A stretch of DNA of 64,000 nucleotides, from positions 1,054,001 through 1,118,000 of the forward strand of contig JAFLBV010000001.1 in the NCBI GenBank assembly GCA_017302895.1. The letters run 5' to 3'. The DNA is from Ignavibacteria bacterium (GTDB lineage: Bacteria > Bacteroidota > Ignavibacteria > Ignavibacteriales > Ignavibacteriaceae). Positions 1-8,146 of the stretch are shown here, piece by piece. The position numbers and the translations under genes were made by a program. How positions within the stretch are numbered: the first letter of the stretch is position 1; each line of letters starts with the position of its first letter. The notes under the pieces are model-generated. The model saw only the letters and a program-made list of their open reading frames with translations. It searched no databases and was not told the origin of the DNA.

Positions 1-534
1 TGCAACAGTTTTCGCATCGGGCATTTCGGGGAGATCGTAGTTGATCATAATCGCCCTTTTGATCCCCAGATCACCCACAGGCAATACATTTGGTCTGATA
101 AGAGTGAACATCAGGAACATGTGGGCAGTCCACTCGCCGACACCTTTTATTTTAACAAGTTCCTTGATTATTTCTTCATCACTCATTTCCGGGAATTTGT
201 GGAAGTGTACCTCCTCATTCAGAAAGGCTGACGCAATTGCTTTAACATAAGTAACTTTTGCATTCGAAAGTCCGAGAGCCCTGACATCCTGGTGGTCAGC
301 CTCGAGAAGGGCGGTTAAATCGGGTGGATCCCCGAATTTTTTAAGGAATCGTTGCTCAATGGTGTAAGCTGCTTTTATCGAAAGCTGCTGATTTAATATG
401 GCTGTAATAAGGTCTTTTGCGTACTCCTCGCGGGGTTCATACCAGTAAGGAGGTATTTTTTCCGTTAAAGGTTTAAGGATTGGGTCATTTTTACGCAAAT
501 GATCGATACCTTTTTCTATTTCATTTCGATGCAT
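1..534 (-). CDS. DNA-3-methyladenine glycosylase II-like (HhH-GPD), 3' end cut by window
   Basis: Read on the minus strand from the ATG at 534, the frame stays open for 178 codons to the window edge, so the C-terminus is missing. The protein begins MHRNEIEKGIDHLRKNDPIL. It contains the helix-hairpin-helix of the HhH-GPD superfamily (LVKIKGVGEWTAHMFLMF, about residues 128-145), followed by a proline/glycine-rich stretch and the catalytic-aspartate region (VLPVGDLGIKRA, about residues 150-162). AlkA-type enzymes remove 3-methyladenine and other alkylated bases in base excision repair. It is divergent from the kinase gene at 586, and the short AT-rich gap between them should hold both promoters. 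Family assignment is firm; substrate range is inferred from the family. Confidence 0.85.
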   Translation of the reverse strand, partial: MHRNEIEKGIDHLRKNDPILKPLTEKIPPYWYEPREEYAKDLITAILNQQLSIKAAYTIEQRFLKKFGDPPDLTALLEADHQDVRALGLSNAKVTYVKAIASAFLNEEVHFHKFPEMSDEEIIKELVKIKGVGEWTAHMFLMFTLIRPNVLPVGDLGIKRAIMINYDLPEMPDAKTVA

Positions 535-585
535 TTAATTAAGTTAGTTGTTTATAAATGAAAAATTTTTTATTCTCAAACATAA

Positions 586-2937
586 ATGTTAACAACTTCA
601 AAATTAGTCGAAAAATTAAAGACGAACTTTTTCTTCAAAAAAGCTCCTGATGTTGCTGCCTCCCTCGGTGGTTTAAAGAGCAACATCGTTGAGGTTCCTG
701 AAGGTAAGCTGGTTTTCCAGAATGGAGAGCCCTCCGATAATGTGTACCTCATTCTGTATGGACTTGTGAAGATTAAGATCAAAACCAAAACCGGTGCCAA
801 GATAGTATCAAGGGCAGCGGGTGATTTTTTTGGCGAAAGGGAAGTGCTTGAGGGGAAAGAAAGAACCTCCACCGCTATAACAGAGATCGACTCTGAATTC
901 TTTGTATTGAGCAGAGAACGGTTTTTGGCATATCTGTACGGGAATGATGAAATTAGAATAAATGTAAAGATTAATCTCGCAAAAACCTATGATCTTACAA
1001 AAGAGGGTGCCGAGACAATCATCGACAATAATGAGCCTGACGGGAAACAGTTTTCAATTCCTCCCGATCCGGATGTGGTGCTTGAACCAGTGGAAGTTAG
1101 CCGAAGGGATGTTGAAACAGTCTCACCTGCGACACTTCCCGAAGAACCCGTAATTGAAGTACCTGCGGAAGAACCTGAGGAGGAAGGCGTTTACGATGAT
1201 TTCGATTTTGACGATGAGGACTTTGAGCCTGTAAATGAACCGGACACTCAGGATACAACTGAAAAACCAGACCGGTTGGATACCCTTTTTATACAGGAAG
1301 GTGAAGGCGGTGACGAGGTAATCAGTGAAGAAGAACTTCTTCGTGAAGTGGATGAGCTTGATGAAGCTGTTGTTGAAGAGGACTTTTTCGAAGATGACGA
1401 TGATTTTGAGGATTTCGAGGATGACGATTTCGAACTCGGCGATGAAGACGATGACGATTTCCGTTTACCTGAAGAAGATGAAGATTTTGTAGAAGAGATG
1501 GACGATTTTGATCCGAATAAGGAGTTGGAACTTCTTGACGGATATGCAGAGCCCCCGATGGAAATTGAGGAGCCTGACTACGACCTGCTAAACCGGTCAG
1601 CATTAGAGGAAACTGAAGAAGAACCCTATTTCGAAGCGGATGGTGACTTTTCATCTGTCGAGGTTGAACTGCCTTTACCGGAAGAACCGGCAGAGCAAAT
1701 CACCACTTCAGAAGAAGAGGAGCTTCGGGAGAATGTTGAAATTCCGTCGGTAGCCGGGCAGCCGGTACCCGAAAAAATCACAATTGTAAACAGCGGTGAA
1801 ACAATTGCCCTTAGGAAACAACTTGAGCTAATCACCTCCATCTGTACTGCTGAAAGACCGGTTGATATTTACGACATTGTAAAAGAAGATGTTTTAAAGC
1901 TCGTAAACGCCAAAGAATTCGTTATGTTTGTATTCGACGGCGGTTTCCTCTCCTCTGTTACGGGGCATATATCAGAGGATACAAACTTCGCCGTTCGTGA
2001 AAAAATAGCCTACGAGCTCATCACAATGCAGGAGCCCGTAACACTTTTCGACCTTGACAGTTCGGGAATGATGGAAGGGCTGGAAAATATCGACGAAAAA
2101 GAGATTCCCTCTTCACTTCTCTACTATCCCCTTATCGGGAGAGAAAACAAGGTGAATGGTTGCTTCCTTTTCTTCTCATCGAACAACGGAAGATTTACCA
2201 CACATGATGTGATGTCAATTGAAGATATTGCAAAAGCCTCTTCGGGAATCCTGGACAAAATAGCGGACGGCAAAACCTCACTGACAGGGAAATACGAGGA
2301 TCTTCAAAAATATACAGCATTTTTCGGATCGGAAATCAAAATCGCGGTCGAGACCATTCTTTCGATCAGTGAAACCCTTGACAGGGGAAAACTGACTGAC
2401 AAGGTCAGATACGGATTCGATATCATTCGCGAAAGAGCCGCCGGCTTAAAAGGATTTCTCGATTCAATACAATTTTTTGTGGGGAAAGTGTCGGGCTTTT
2501 CGAAACAGCCTTATCTGGTGAGTGAGCTTTTGGATGACTTCCTCGTGAAGGTCTCGGAGCCGGCGAAACAGAGGGAAGTTACACTTCTGAGAAAATATAA
2601 CGCCGACATGGTGATGTTCTTCAATAAAGAGCTTTTTATTCACGCCCTTACGCTCATCACACAGAATTCGTTCGATGCGATGCCTGAGGGGGGAAAGATT
2701 TATTTCTCCACTTCCGCGAATGAATCGAACATCCTCATCTCGATTCGAGATACCGGGACTGGGATTCACCCTGATCTTAGGGAAAAGATTTTTGAACCGT
2801 TCTACACCTACGGAAAAACAGGTGTCGGGTTGGGACTTCCAATCGCCAACAAGATAATTAAAGAACATGGTGGATTTATCTACCTGGAATCAACAAAAAC
2901 TCAGGGAACTGAGATAATTATAGCTTTGCCCGTATGA
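586..2937 (+). CDS. cNMP-binding / acidic linker / GAF / histidine-kinase-like ATPase
   Basis: A 783-residue soluble signalling protein. Residues about 15-130 form a cyclic-nucleotide-binding domain (EGKLVFQNGEPSDNVYLILY, then GDFFGEREVLEG). Residues about 130-395 are a very acidic low-complexity linker packed with Asp/Glu runs. About 405-565 looks like a GAF domain. The C-terminal 130 residues are a GHKL ATPase with N box (TQNSFDAMPEGG), G1 (DTGTGIHPD), F box (EPFYTYG) and G2 (GVGLGLPIANKI). The helical segment before the ATPase (about 590-650) has no His in an H-box context, so autophosphorylation by the usual route is doubtful. The gene overlaps the MiaA-like gene by 4 bases (ATGA). No signal peptide or membrane segment is visible. 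Ligand and output are unknown. Confidence 0.8.
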   Translation: MLTTSKLVEKLKTNFFFKKAPDVAASLGGLKSNIVEVPEGKLVFQNGEPSDNVYLILYGLVKIKIKTKTGAKIVSRAAGDFFGEREVLEGKERTSTAITEIDSEFFVLSRERFLAYLYGNDEIRINVKINLAKTYDLTKEGAETIIDNNEPDGKQFSIPPDPDVVLEPVEVSRRDVETVSPATLPEEPVIEVPAEEPEEEGVYDDFDFDDEDFEPVNEPDTQDTTEKPDRLDTLFIQEGEGGDEVISEEELLREVDELDEAVVEEDFFEDDDDFEDFEDDDFELGDEDDDDFRLPEEDEDFVEEMDDFDPNKELELLDGYAEPPMEIEEPDYDLLNRSALEETEEEPYFEADGDFSSVEVELPLPEEPAEQITTSEEEELRENVEIPSVAGQPVPEKITIVNSGETIALRKQLELITSICTAERPVDIYDIVKEDVLKLVNAKEFVMFVFDGGFLSSVTGHISEDTNFAVREKIAYELITMQEPVTLFDLDSSGMMEGLENIDEKEIPSSLLYYPLIGRENKVNGCFLFFSSNNGRFTTHDVMSIEDIAKASSGILDKIADGKTSLTGKYEDLQKYTAFFGSEIKIAVETILSISETLDRGKLTDKVRYGFDIIRERAAGLKGFLDSIQFFVGKVSGFSKQPYLVSELLDDFLVKVSEPAKQREVTLLRKYNADMVMFFNKELFIHALTLITQNSFDAMPEGGKIYFSTSANESNILISIRDTGTGIHPDLREKIFEPFYTYGKTGVGLGLPIANKIIKEHGGFIYLESTKTQGTEIIIALPV

Positions 2938-3866
2938 TGTATGATTATATTGCAGTTATTGGAGCGACCGCCACAGGCAAGACTGATCTTGCTGTAAAAA
3001 TCGCTTCTCTCGTCGATGGAGAGATAATCTCCTGCGACTCAAGACAGGTTTATCGCGGCATGAACATCGGTACCGGTAAGGACCTGAATGCTTACAGAAC
3101 CCCTAAAGGGAAAATCCCTTATCACCTCATTGATATTCTCGACCCGAAGGAAGACTACAGCGTTTTCCGTTTTCTCGAAGATTTCTACAACAGTTACTAC
3201 GACATAGTAAGCCGTGGTAAAGTGCCCGTGCTCTGCGGAGGCACTTACATGTATTTTACAGCTCTTTTCCTTCGTTACCCGCTGATCAAGGTTCTGAACC
3301 TCGAGGAAAAAGCTGAAGCGCTTATGGTACAGGAACATGAAGAACTGATCGCCGAGTTGAAAGAACTGAACCCCTTGCTTCATAACAGGACTGACCTCGT
3401 TGAGAAATTTAAAACAGCAAAAGCACTCGTAATTGCACGCGAGAGCATTCAGTATGAGAAGCAAAACGGACTTACCCACCCCCCAATCGAGTTGAATCCT
3501 CTCGTTATTTCCACACAGGTTTCCAGAGAAGAGTATTACAAAAGAATTCGAATCAGGCTTGCCGACCGTCTCCGTGAAGGTTTGGTTGATGAAGTCAGGG
3601 AACTGATGAATTCCGGAATCAAAGCCGAAAGACTCGAATATTTTGGTCTCGAATACAAATTTGCCGGTAAGTATCTCAAATCAGAACTTTCCAAAAACGA
3701 CATGATCCAAAAACTGCTCAATGCTATTAACGATTATGCCAAAAAGCAAATTACGGGTATAACCAAACTCGAAAAAAACGGCGTTCATGTTAACTGGGTT
3801 GCCCCCGAGGACATTACCGCAGCGAGAAAATTGATCGAAGAAGCAGGATTCGAAATATTTGAATAA
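2934..3866 (+). CDS. miaA: tRNA dimethylallyltransferase (MiaA-like, divergent)
   Basis: MiaA transfers a dimethylallyl group to N6 of A37 in tRNAs reading UNN codons. The 310-residue protein has the P-loop (GATATGKT, near residue 10), the substrate loop IISCDSRQVYRGMNIGTGK, the second conserved block (YHLIDILDPKEDYSVFRF) and VLCGGTYMY, all in MiaA order. Several signatures differ from the usual forms: GATATGKT instead of GPTASGKT, and GGTYMY where GGTGLY is typical. The C-terminal part keeps RIRIRLADRLREGLVDEV and YAKKQITGITKLE, where canonical enzymes have a Tyr-Ala-Lys-Arg-Gln-like motif. A second ATG follows three bases later. Translation is probably coupled to the kinase gene by the ATGA overlap. 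A divergent paralogue with another tRNA target is possible. Confidence 0.8.
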   Translation: MMYDYIAVIGATATGKTDLAVKIASLVDGEIISCDSRQVYRGMNIGTGKDLNAYRTPKGKIPYHLIDILDPKEDYSVFRFLEDFYNSYYDIVSRGKVPVLCGGTYMYFTALFLRYPLIKVLNLEEKAEALMVQEHEELIAELKELNPLLHNRTDLVEKFKTAKALVIARESIQYEKQNGLTHPPIELNPLVISTQVSREEYYKRIRIRLADRLREGLVDEVRELMNSGIKAERLEYFGLEYKFAGKYLKSELSKNDMIQKLLNAINDYAKKQITGITKLEKNGVHVNWVAPEDITAARKLIEEAGFEIFE

Positions 3867-5025
3867 ATTTAAGGACCCCGTCGCAGCATATCTTGCAAAA
3901 CGGGGTCTTCATCTTAAGCCGGATTATCAGAATTTTTCAAACTTCAGAGAAGTGGTTGTTGTGGTGCCCTGCTACAATGAACTTGAAAACCTTCCCCTCC
4001 TTTTGGAATCATTCCTCGCAAACGACCCTTCAACATTCGAAAAAATCGCCTGTCTTTTTGTCGTTAACCACCCTGAAGATGCTACATCCGAAATTAAAAA
4101 TGCAAGTCGTGAGACAGTAAGGATTTTGACTGATTTTGGCAACAGCTCCCCCCTTCCCGTTGCAATTATTGATATGCCCGGTGAGGGGAGGGAAGTGCCG
4201 GTAAAGTTTGCGGGAGCCGGGTACCCTAGGAAAACAGGTCTCGATTCGGCAATTTCCCTCACTGATCCCGCCCGACCCGATAACTCTCTCCTCGTCTCTG
4301 TCGATGCCGATTGCCTTGTTGCCACTTCGTATTTTACAACGCTCATCGAACTTGCCCAAAGAGGGTGCAAAGCCGCAGTTTTGGAATATAAACACAGAGA
4401 AGATGATGCTGAAAATATCGAAGCTATCAGGGAATATGAAGCTTATTTGAGATCGTACACCGAAGGACTCAAATACGCAGGTTCCCCATACGCATGGCAT
4501 TTTATCGGTTCGACCATGGTTTCGAATGTTTCAACTTATGTAAAGGCAGGGGGCATGAATACCCGGAGGGCTGCCGAGGATTTCTATTTTCTCGAGAGCA
4601 TCGCAAAGGTCGCTCAGATTGAAAGTATTGAAGAGGTCTTGGTGTTTCCCTCAAACAGAGTGAGTGATAGAGTAATTTTCGGAACAGGAAAGGCAATGAA
4701 CGACAGGAAAGAGACAGGAAAAGAGATCATGGCCTATCCCCCAATCGTGTTTGAACGGCTCAAATCGTTTTTGAGTGTATATCATGAAAATTACACTTCC
4801 GTTGAAGAACTGATTGACACCATCCGCAAAACAGATGAAGAGACCTTTGACTTTTTGGAGTCCTACAAATTCTCAACCGCGATGAGGAGCATTTACAAAT
4901 CATCGAAGAGTTCAGCCCAGATTTCAAAACAAAAAGACATCTGGTTCGATGCTCTGAAAACCATGAGGCTGGTCTCTCTTTTCAGAACCTCGGAAACCAG
5001 GAATCACAGAACCTCAGAAACTTAG
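3859..5025 (+). CDS. Glycosyltransferase family 2-like protein
   Basis: A 388-residue protein with a GT-A type nucleotide-sugar domain. The opening strand and loop VVVVPCYNELENLPLLLESF (from about residue 34) and the DxD-like VSVDADCLVATSYF (about 145-160) are typical of GT2 enzymes, which use UDP- or GDP-sugars with a metal. No transmembrane helix is visible, so it is probably cytosolic or peripheral. The best start is TTG at 3859, overlapping the end of the MiaA-like gene by 8 bases; no in-frame ATG precedes the catalytic fold. The last 15 or so residues (RTSETRNHRTSET) are encoded by short repeats that continue past the stop, so the C-terminus appears to have been extended or replaced by repeat DNA. 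Acceptor unknown. Confidence 0.7.
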   Translation: MNKFKDPVAAYLAKRGLHLKPDYQNFSNFREVVVVVPCYNELENLPLLLESFLANDPSTFEKIACLFVVNHPEDATSEIKNASRETVRILTDFGNSSPLPVAIIDMPGEGREVPVKFAGAGYPRKTGLDSAISLTDPARPDNSLLVSVDADCLVATSYFTTLIELAQRGCKAAVLEYKHREDDAENIEAIREYEAYLRSYTEGLKYAGSPYAWHFIGSTMVSNVSTYVKAGGMNTRRAAEDFYFLESIAKVAQIESIEEVLVFPSNRVSDRVIFGTGKAMNDRKETGKEIMAYPPIVFERLKSFLSVYHENYTSVEELIDTIRKTDEETFDFLESYKFSTAMRSIYKSSKSSAQISKQKDIWFDALKTMRLVSLFRTSETRNHRTSET

Positions 5026-5080
5026 ATCCTGTGGACTACGGAACCTAAAGGTACAGAGGTACCGAAATACCGGTTCACCT
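4984..5080 (+). repeat. Short degenerate repeat tract overlapping a gene end
   Basis: Iterations of a cagaacctcggaaacc-like unit (for example at 4984-5000 and 5007-5021) and of accgaaatacc / acggaacc-like words run from the last codons of the glycosyltransferase gene into the spacer. The repeat supplies the final residues of that protein. Function unknown. Confidence 0.5.
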
Positions 5081-5200
5081 GAAAAATTAGTTGCAAAGAG
5101 TTCAGCCAAAAAGTTTGATGCCTCTTCCCTGCCTTTTTTTTTCATCAATCCCAGAATTAAACCTTTTTCACCTTTGCTACTATTTTTCCCTGTAAACTAA
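5069..5200 (+). repeat. Left flanking direct repeat of the three-copy locus
   Basis: The stretch starting CGGTTCACCTGAAAAATTAG recurs at about 19997 as CGGTTCATCTGAAAAATTAG. After it, matching blocks follow in the same order in both places: a tcag-caaaaagtt block, a T-rich block, and tttgc-actatttttt near the end. The two copies lie just outside the 5.6-19.9 kb triplicated block, in the same orientation. The rest of the 5026-5621 spacer holds the block described at 5386. Confidence 0.55.
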
Positions 5201-5385
5201 ACAATTATTCTGCCCTCGAAAAATCATTCTGGAACTCTCAGAATTAAAAAAATTTTTCTATAATGCAATCAGGAAAATGTATTACTTTTTACCTTTTTTT
5301 ATTTGGATGTTGTTATGATTTTAAAGTGAGCGTTGGATTTTAATTTGATTCAATGTTGCGCAATTCATTGTGAGTAAAAGGTATA

Positions 5386-5621
5386 ATGGGTTCATTGTTT
5401 ATAGTTCTTAAAGCAGGGCTTATTATCAACACTTGGGAAATATTTTTGTTTTCTGCAGGGAAACAGACCCCACCTCCGTTTTGGTTTGTTATCCTGTCAT
5501 CTCCTGTTATTCCAAATCAATTCGATTTAGGATTGCCAATCGCTTTGTGCCTTCCGGTAACATTTCTAAAAAATATTTATTTTTTAATCCATCAACACAA
5601 AACTTTGTGTGAGGAAATTCT
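5386..5621 (+). promoter_or_regulatory. Duplicated upstream block of unit 1 (copy at 14023)
   Basis: About 236 bases before the unit 1 FG-GAP gene match 14023-14258 before unit 3 with roughly 87% identity and no insertions or deletions by hand alignment. The similarity continues through the signal-peptide codons. An 82-codon open frame spans the block in both copies and ends CLN over the start of the FG-GAP gene. Substitutions counted by eye at codon positions 1, 2 and 3 are 10, 9 and 13, which gives little support for coding. Most likely it is a promoter and leader region copied along with the gene. Confidence 0.5.
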
Positions 5622-7160
5622 ATGTCTAAACTAACTAATAACCCCTTTCAATTTGTTTCGTTTTCAGTTCTGTTTCTTTTAGTTGGTTGCACAACAGAGC
5701 TAAATGCGCAGTTCGATTCACTTATGTTATTAGACTCCGGATATTATTTGAATGAATCCGTTATCTACATGGGGGACCAAAACGATGACGGATGTGATGA
5801 TTTTATTATATGCAAGATGGATTCAAGATTTGACAACTGGGGATATGCACACTTCTTTTATGGCGGTAACCCTATACCGGATACATCAGCTTTCCGAATT
5901 AGAATACTTAATCCGCTAATTATTACGGGTTGCGATATGAATAGAGATGGTTATCGTGATATAGTAATGAGAATTGGAGGGATTTCACAAGATTTATACA
6001 GATACAATATATACTATGGTGGACCCGATTTGGATACAATACCCGATTATGTGCTAACACTTCCTGATTCGACAGTACCCGCTTATTTTATAGGGAAAAT
6101 GTGGCCAATAGATTTTGATGGTGATGGGTGGGAAGAATTGGTGTTTAAAACAGGCATCTCACACAAAATTGGGTTTGTTCGAAATTTTGAAGAAAATCAA
6201 CCACTTGAGTATTTCTCGATCCCCAGAATTGGAAACATGTATTATTTTGAAAATCTAATATTTTCTTCTGATCTTGATGGAGATGGAAAATCCGATTTAT
6301 CAGTTATTGCAGATGATGGAGAGAGTATACTACTCAGATTTTATTATGGGAATAGCAGTTTTAATTTCAGTGACTACTATGAATTCTCGTCTGATTCAGT
6401 GAATCATCTTCGTCAAGTGTATCTACTAAATGACATGAATGGAGACGGCAAAGGTGAAATATGTGTGCTCCTATCGATTGCAGGATCAGGCAAGTATGCT
6501 TTATCTTTTGGAAGCAAACCACCCGACCTTGTGCCTGATTTATTGATGAATGCGGGAGGAATCTCAGGAGGGTATGGATTTTCGCCCGGGGATGTAAACG
6601 GAGATGGATACGGTGATTTTTTGAAGTATGTTCCATATATCAGATTTGCATTATACTTGGGGGGCAGAACGATAACCGGTCAGGCTGCACAACAATATTT
6701 TTCCAACTACTGGTTAAACAGTATGCATTTGGGGGGAAGAGTTGGTGACATAAACGGAGACGGACTTGCAGATATTTGTGTTGGGGAGACAGCAGGTACC
6801 TCAGTACTGTCTCATATTTACATATACTCAGGGACAAGAACACCTGTATCGGTTAAAGAAGAAAAGGAGGAAAAAGAAGAAGAGAACATATTATTAGTGA
6901 CGGTATCACCAAACCCGACCACCGGACAGATTTCTGTTCAATATGCCCTGCCGGATTCCGGGGTACTCGGCCTTGAGATATATGATATCCTCGGTCAGAG
7001 AATATATAACGAATCATTACAAAAAGAGAAAGGGACCCAAACTGAACAGATAAACCTGGGAAACCATGCCGTTTCAAGCGGCACATATATAGTTAATATC
7101 ACCCTAAAAACGGGTGAAAAAACTTTAGCCAAAAGTGTTAAGGTTCAATTAATAAAATAG
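5622..7160 (+). CDS. Secreted FG-GAP (VCBS) repeat protein with T9SS tail, unit 1
   Basis: A 512-residue exported protein. The N-terminus has a hydrophobic signal (FVSFSVLFLLVGCTTELNAQ); cleavage is more likely after LNAQ than at the Cys, because unit 3 also has a Cys there without a full lipobox. Seven propeller-type calcium loops follow, including GDQNDDGCDDF, CDMNRDGYRD, DFDGDGWEE, DLDGDGKSD, DMNGDGKGE, GDVNGDGYGD and GDINGDGLAD, consistent with an integrin-like beta-propeller. The last 80 residues (VSPNPTTGQISVQY to KSVKVQLIK) form a T9SS sorting domain. It heads unit 1 and is followed by the decayed giant gene. Its body is the most divergent of the three paralogues. A surface binding role is inferred only. 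Confidence 0.8.
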   Translation: MSKLTNNPFQFVSFSVLFLLVGCTTELNAQFDSLMLLDSGYYLNESVIYMGDQNDDGCDDFIICKMDSRFDNWGYAHFFYGGNPIPDTSAFRIRILNPLIITGCDMNRDGYRDIVMRIGGISQDLYRYNIYYGGPDLDTIPDYVLTLPDSTVPAYFIGKMWPIDFDGDGWEELVFKTGISHKIGFVRNFEENQPLEYFSIPRIGNMYYFENLIFSSDLDGDGKSDLSVIADDGESILLRFYYGNSSFNFSDYYEFSSDSVNHLRQVYLLNDMNGDGKGEICVLLSIAGSGKYALSFGSKPPDLVPDLLMNAGGISGGYGFSPGDVNGDGYGDFLKYVPYIRFALYLGGRTITGQAAQQYFSNYWLNSMHLGGRVGDINGDGLADICVGETAGTSVLSHIYIYSGTRTPVSVKEEKEEKEEENILLVTVSPNPTTGQISVQYALPDSGVLGLEIYDILGQRIYNESLQKEKGTQTEQINLGNHAVSSGTYIVNITLKTGEKTLAKSVKVQLIK

Positions 7161-7317
7161 GTGAACAAACAACAAGAAAAGAGAATTAACCATGAAAAAG
7201 TTACTTTTTTTATTCGTATTCATTAACGGGTTAACATTTTCGCAAATGAGACCGGGCATCGATTACATGCCACAAATTGCATTTTTTGATCTTGTAGTGA
7301 ATTATTTTGGTCTAATA

Positions 7318-7362
7318 TTGTCTGAATCAGGATTAACAGAATTAAAGAATTTTCAGGATTGA
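7318..7362 (+). repeat. Nine-base iterated repeat at the deletion edge
   Basis: After the homologous part of the stub, the sequence iterates a GGATTAACA / GAATTAAA / GAATTTTCA / GGATT pattern with a period of eight to nine bases. This resembles dispersed intergenic repeats in this group of bacteria, from memory only. It marks where homology to the full-length genes ends. Confidence 0.45.
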
Positions 7363-7623
7363 CACCTCAGCCTTTTTCAAACTGATTACCCGGTAAAACA
7401 AAGAAACTTGCGCCATCACAATCCAAAACTTCCCTCCCATAGCAACATCAAGACTTACAGTTCTTAAAAGTTTTTTGCCTGAAGTTTAATCTAGGTTATC
7501 AGGACGAACTCAGAAATGTTTTTCTACGAATTAACAGATTTATTAATCAAAATATCATTCTCGGTCAATGGAAACGAGAAGCTTCATAACGCTGACAGTT
7601 TACAGCATCACTGGTCAGAAGGT

Positions 7624-7643
7624 GGTCCCGATAAATCGGGACC
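7624..7643 (+). repeat. Palindromic insert in the pseudogene
   Basis: GGTCCCGAT and ATCGGGACC form nine-base-pair arms around two bases. About 25 bases here replace the 18 bases encoding AELVSG in the intact paralogues, a net +7 that breaks the reading frame. Confidence 0.6.
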
Positions 7644-7847
7644 GCGGGCGAGATGGAAAAGGGTCTGCATGAAAAGAGATTCAATGGAACAAAACTCTCA
7701 TCAGGAGTTTACATTTTCCGCATTGAAGCCCTATCGCTTGAGAGCAGGACAACATACTCTAAAACGGTGAAAGGTTTGCTGCTTAAATAGGGCTGAGGAA
7801 TGAAGGTTGATGGCTGAAAAGCCCGCACCAGAATGTTAAATTATTAA

Positions 7848-7876
7848 GGCTGTATCGAGAGGGGCAGCCTTTTTTT
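7848..7876 (+). terminator. Rho-independent terminator after unit 1
   Basis: GGCTG at 7848-7852 pairs with CAGCC at 7865-7869, and a T-run follows directly. The region 7766-7870 closely matches the 3' flank of unit 3 (19885-19990), including the cccgcaccagaatgttaaat block. It ends the 3' end of the decayed gene. Confidence 0.7.
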
Positions 7877-8146
7877 GAAACAACTTCTCTGATAATAAAC
7901 TCGTAATAACCAATAACAACCACTCCCTTTTACAATTTATCTTTATAGGTCCGAGTCATATTGTTCAAAATTTATTTTTTCAACCTCTTGACTATATCAA
8001 ATTTTAAATGTAATTTCTTTCCAGTAAAGTTAATTTTTTATTTTAAGGAAGACCCATATCGATAAGATCAACAATAGACGGTGAATTAGCCGTAGGAGAC
8101 AATTGTTAATCTTTAAATAGTTTGTGTGTTTAGTAGTCCCGTATTA

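Larger units (their letters stand above)
7192..7790 (+). pseudogene. Remnant of a giant secreted T9SS protein, unit 1
   Basis: Codons 7192-7362 encode a 56-residue stub, MKKLLFLFVFINGLTFSQ then MRPGIDYMPQIAFFD, which matches the signal peptide and first mature residues of the giant proteins at 9887 and 15908 (RPGxDYFPxxxFFDF). It then runs into a dispersed-repeat-like sequence and stops. At 7586-7790 the DNA again matches the 3' end of those genes: one frame reads ITLTVYSITGQKV, another EMEKGLHEKRFNGTKLSSG and on to GLLLK-stop. The frame breaks at a palindromic insert (7624-7643). The central ~1,200 codons are missing. The 84-codon frame at 7516-7770 lies out of the ancestral frame and is not a gene. 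Confidence 0.8.

Noticed and set aside
1322-1654. Minus-strand frame opposite the acidic linker.
   Set aside because: Shadow of the Asp/Glu-rich coding strand with His/Arg-rich low-complexity translation and no start signals.
5386-5634. 82-codon frames at 5386 and 14023 as genes.
   Set aside because: Codon-position substitution pattern (10/9/13) is not clearly coding, the upstream ribosome-binding site is not conserved, and they overlap the start of the FG-GAP genes.
7516-7770. 84-codon frame as a small gene.
   Set aside because: It is an out-of-frame reading of the decayed 3' end of a giant gene.
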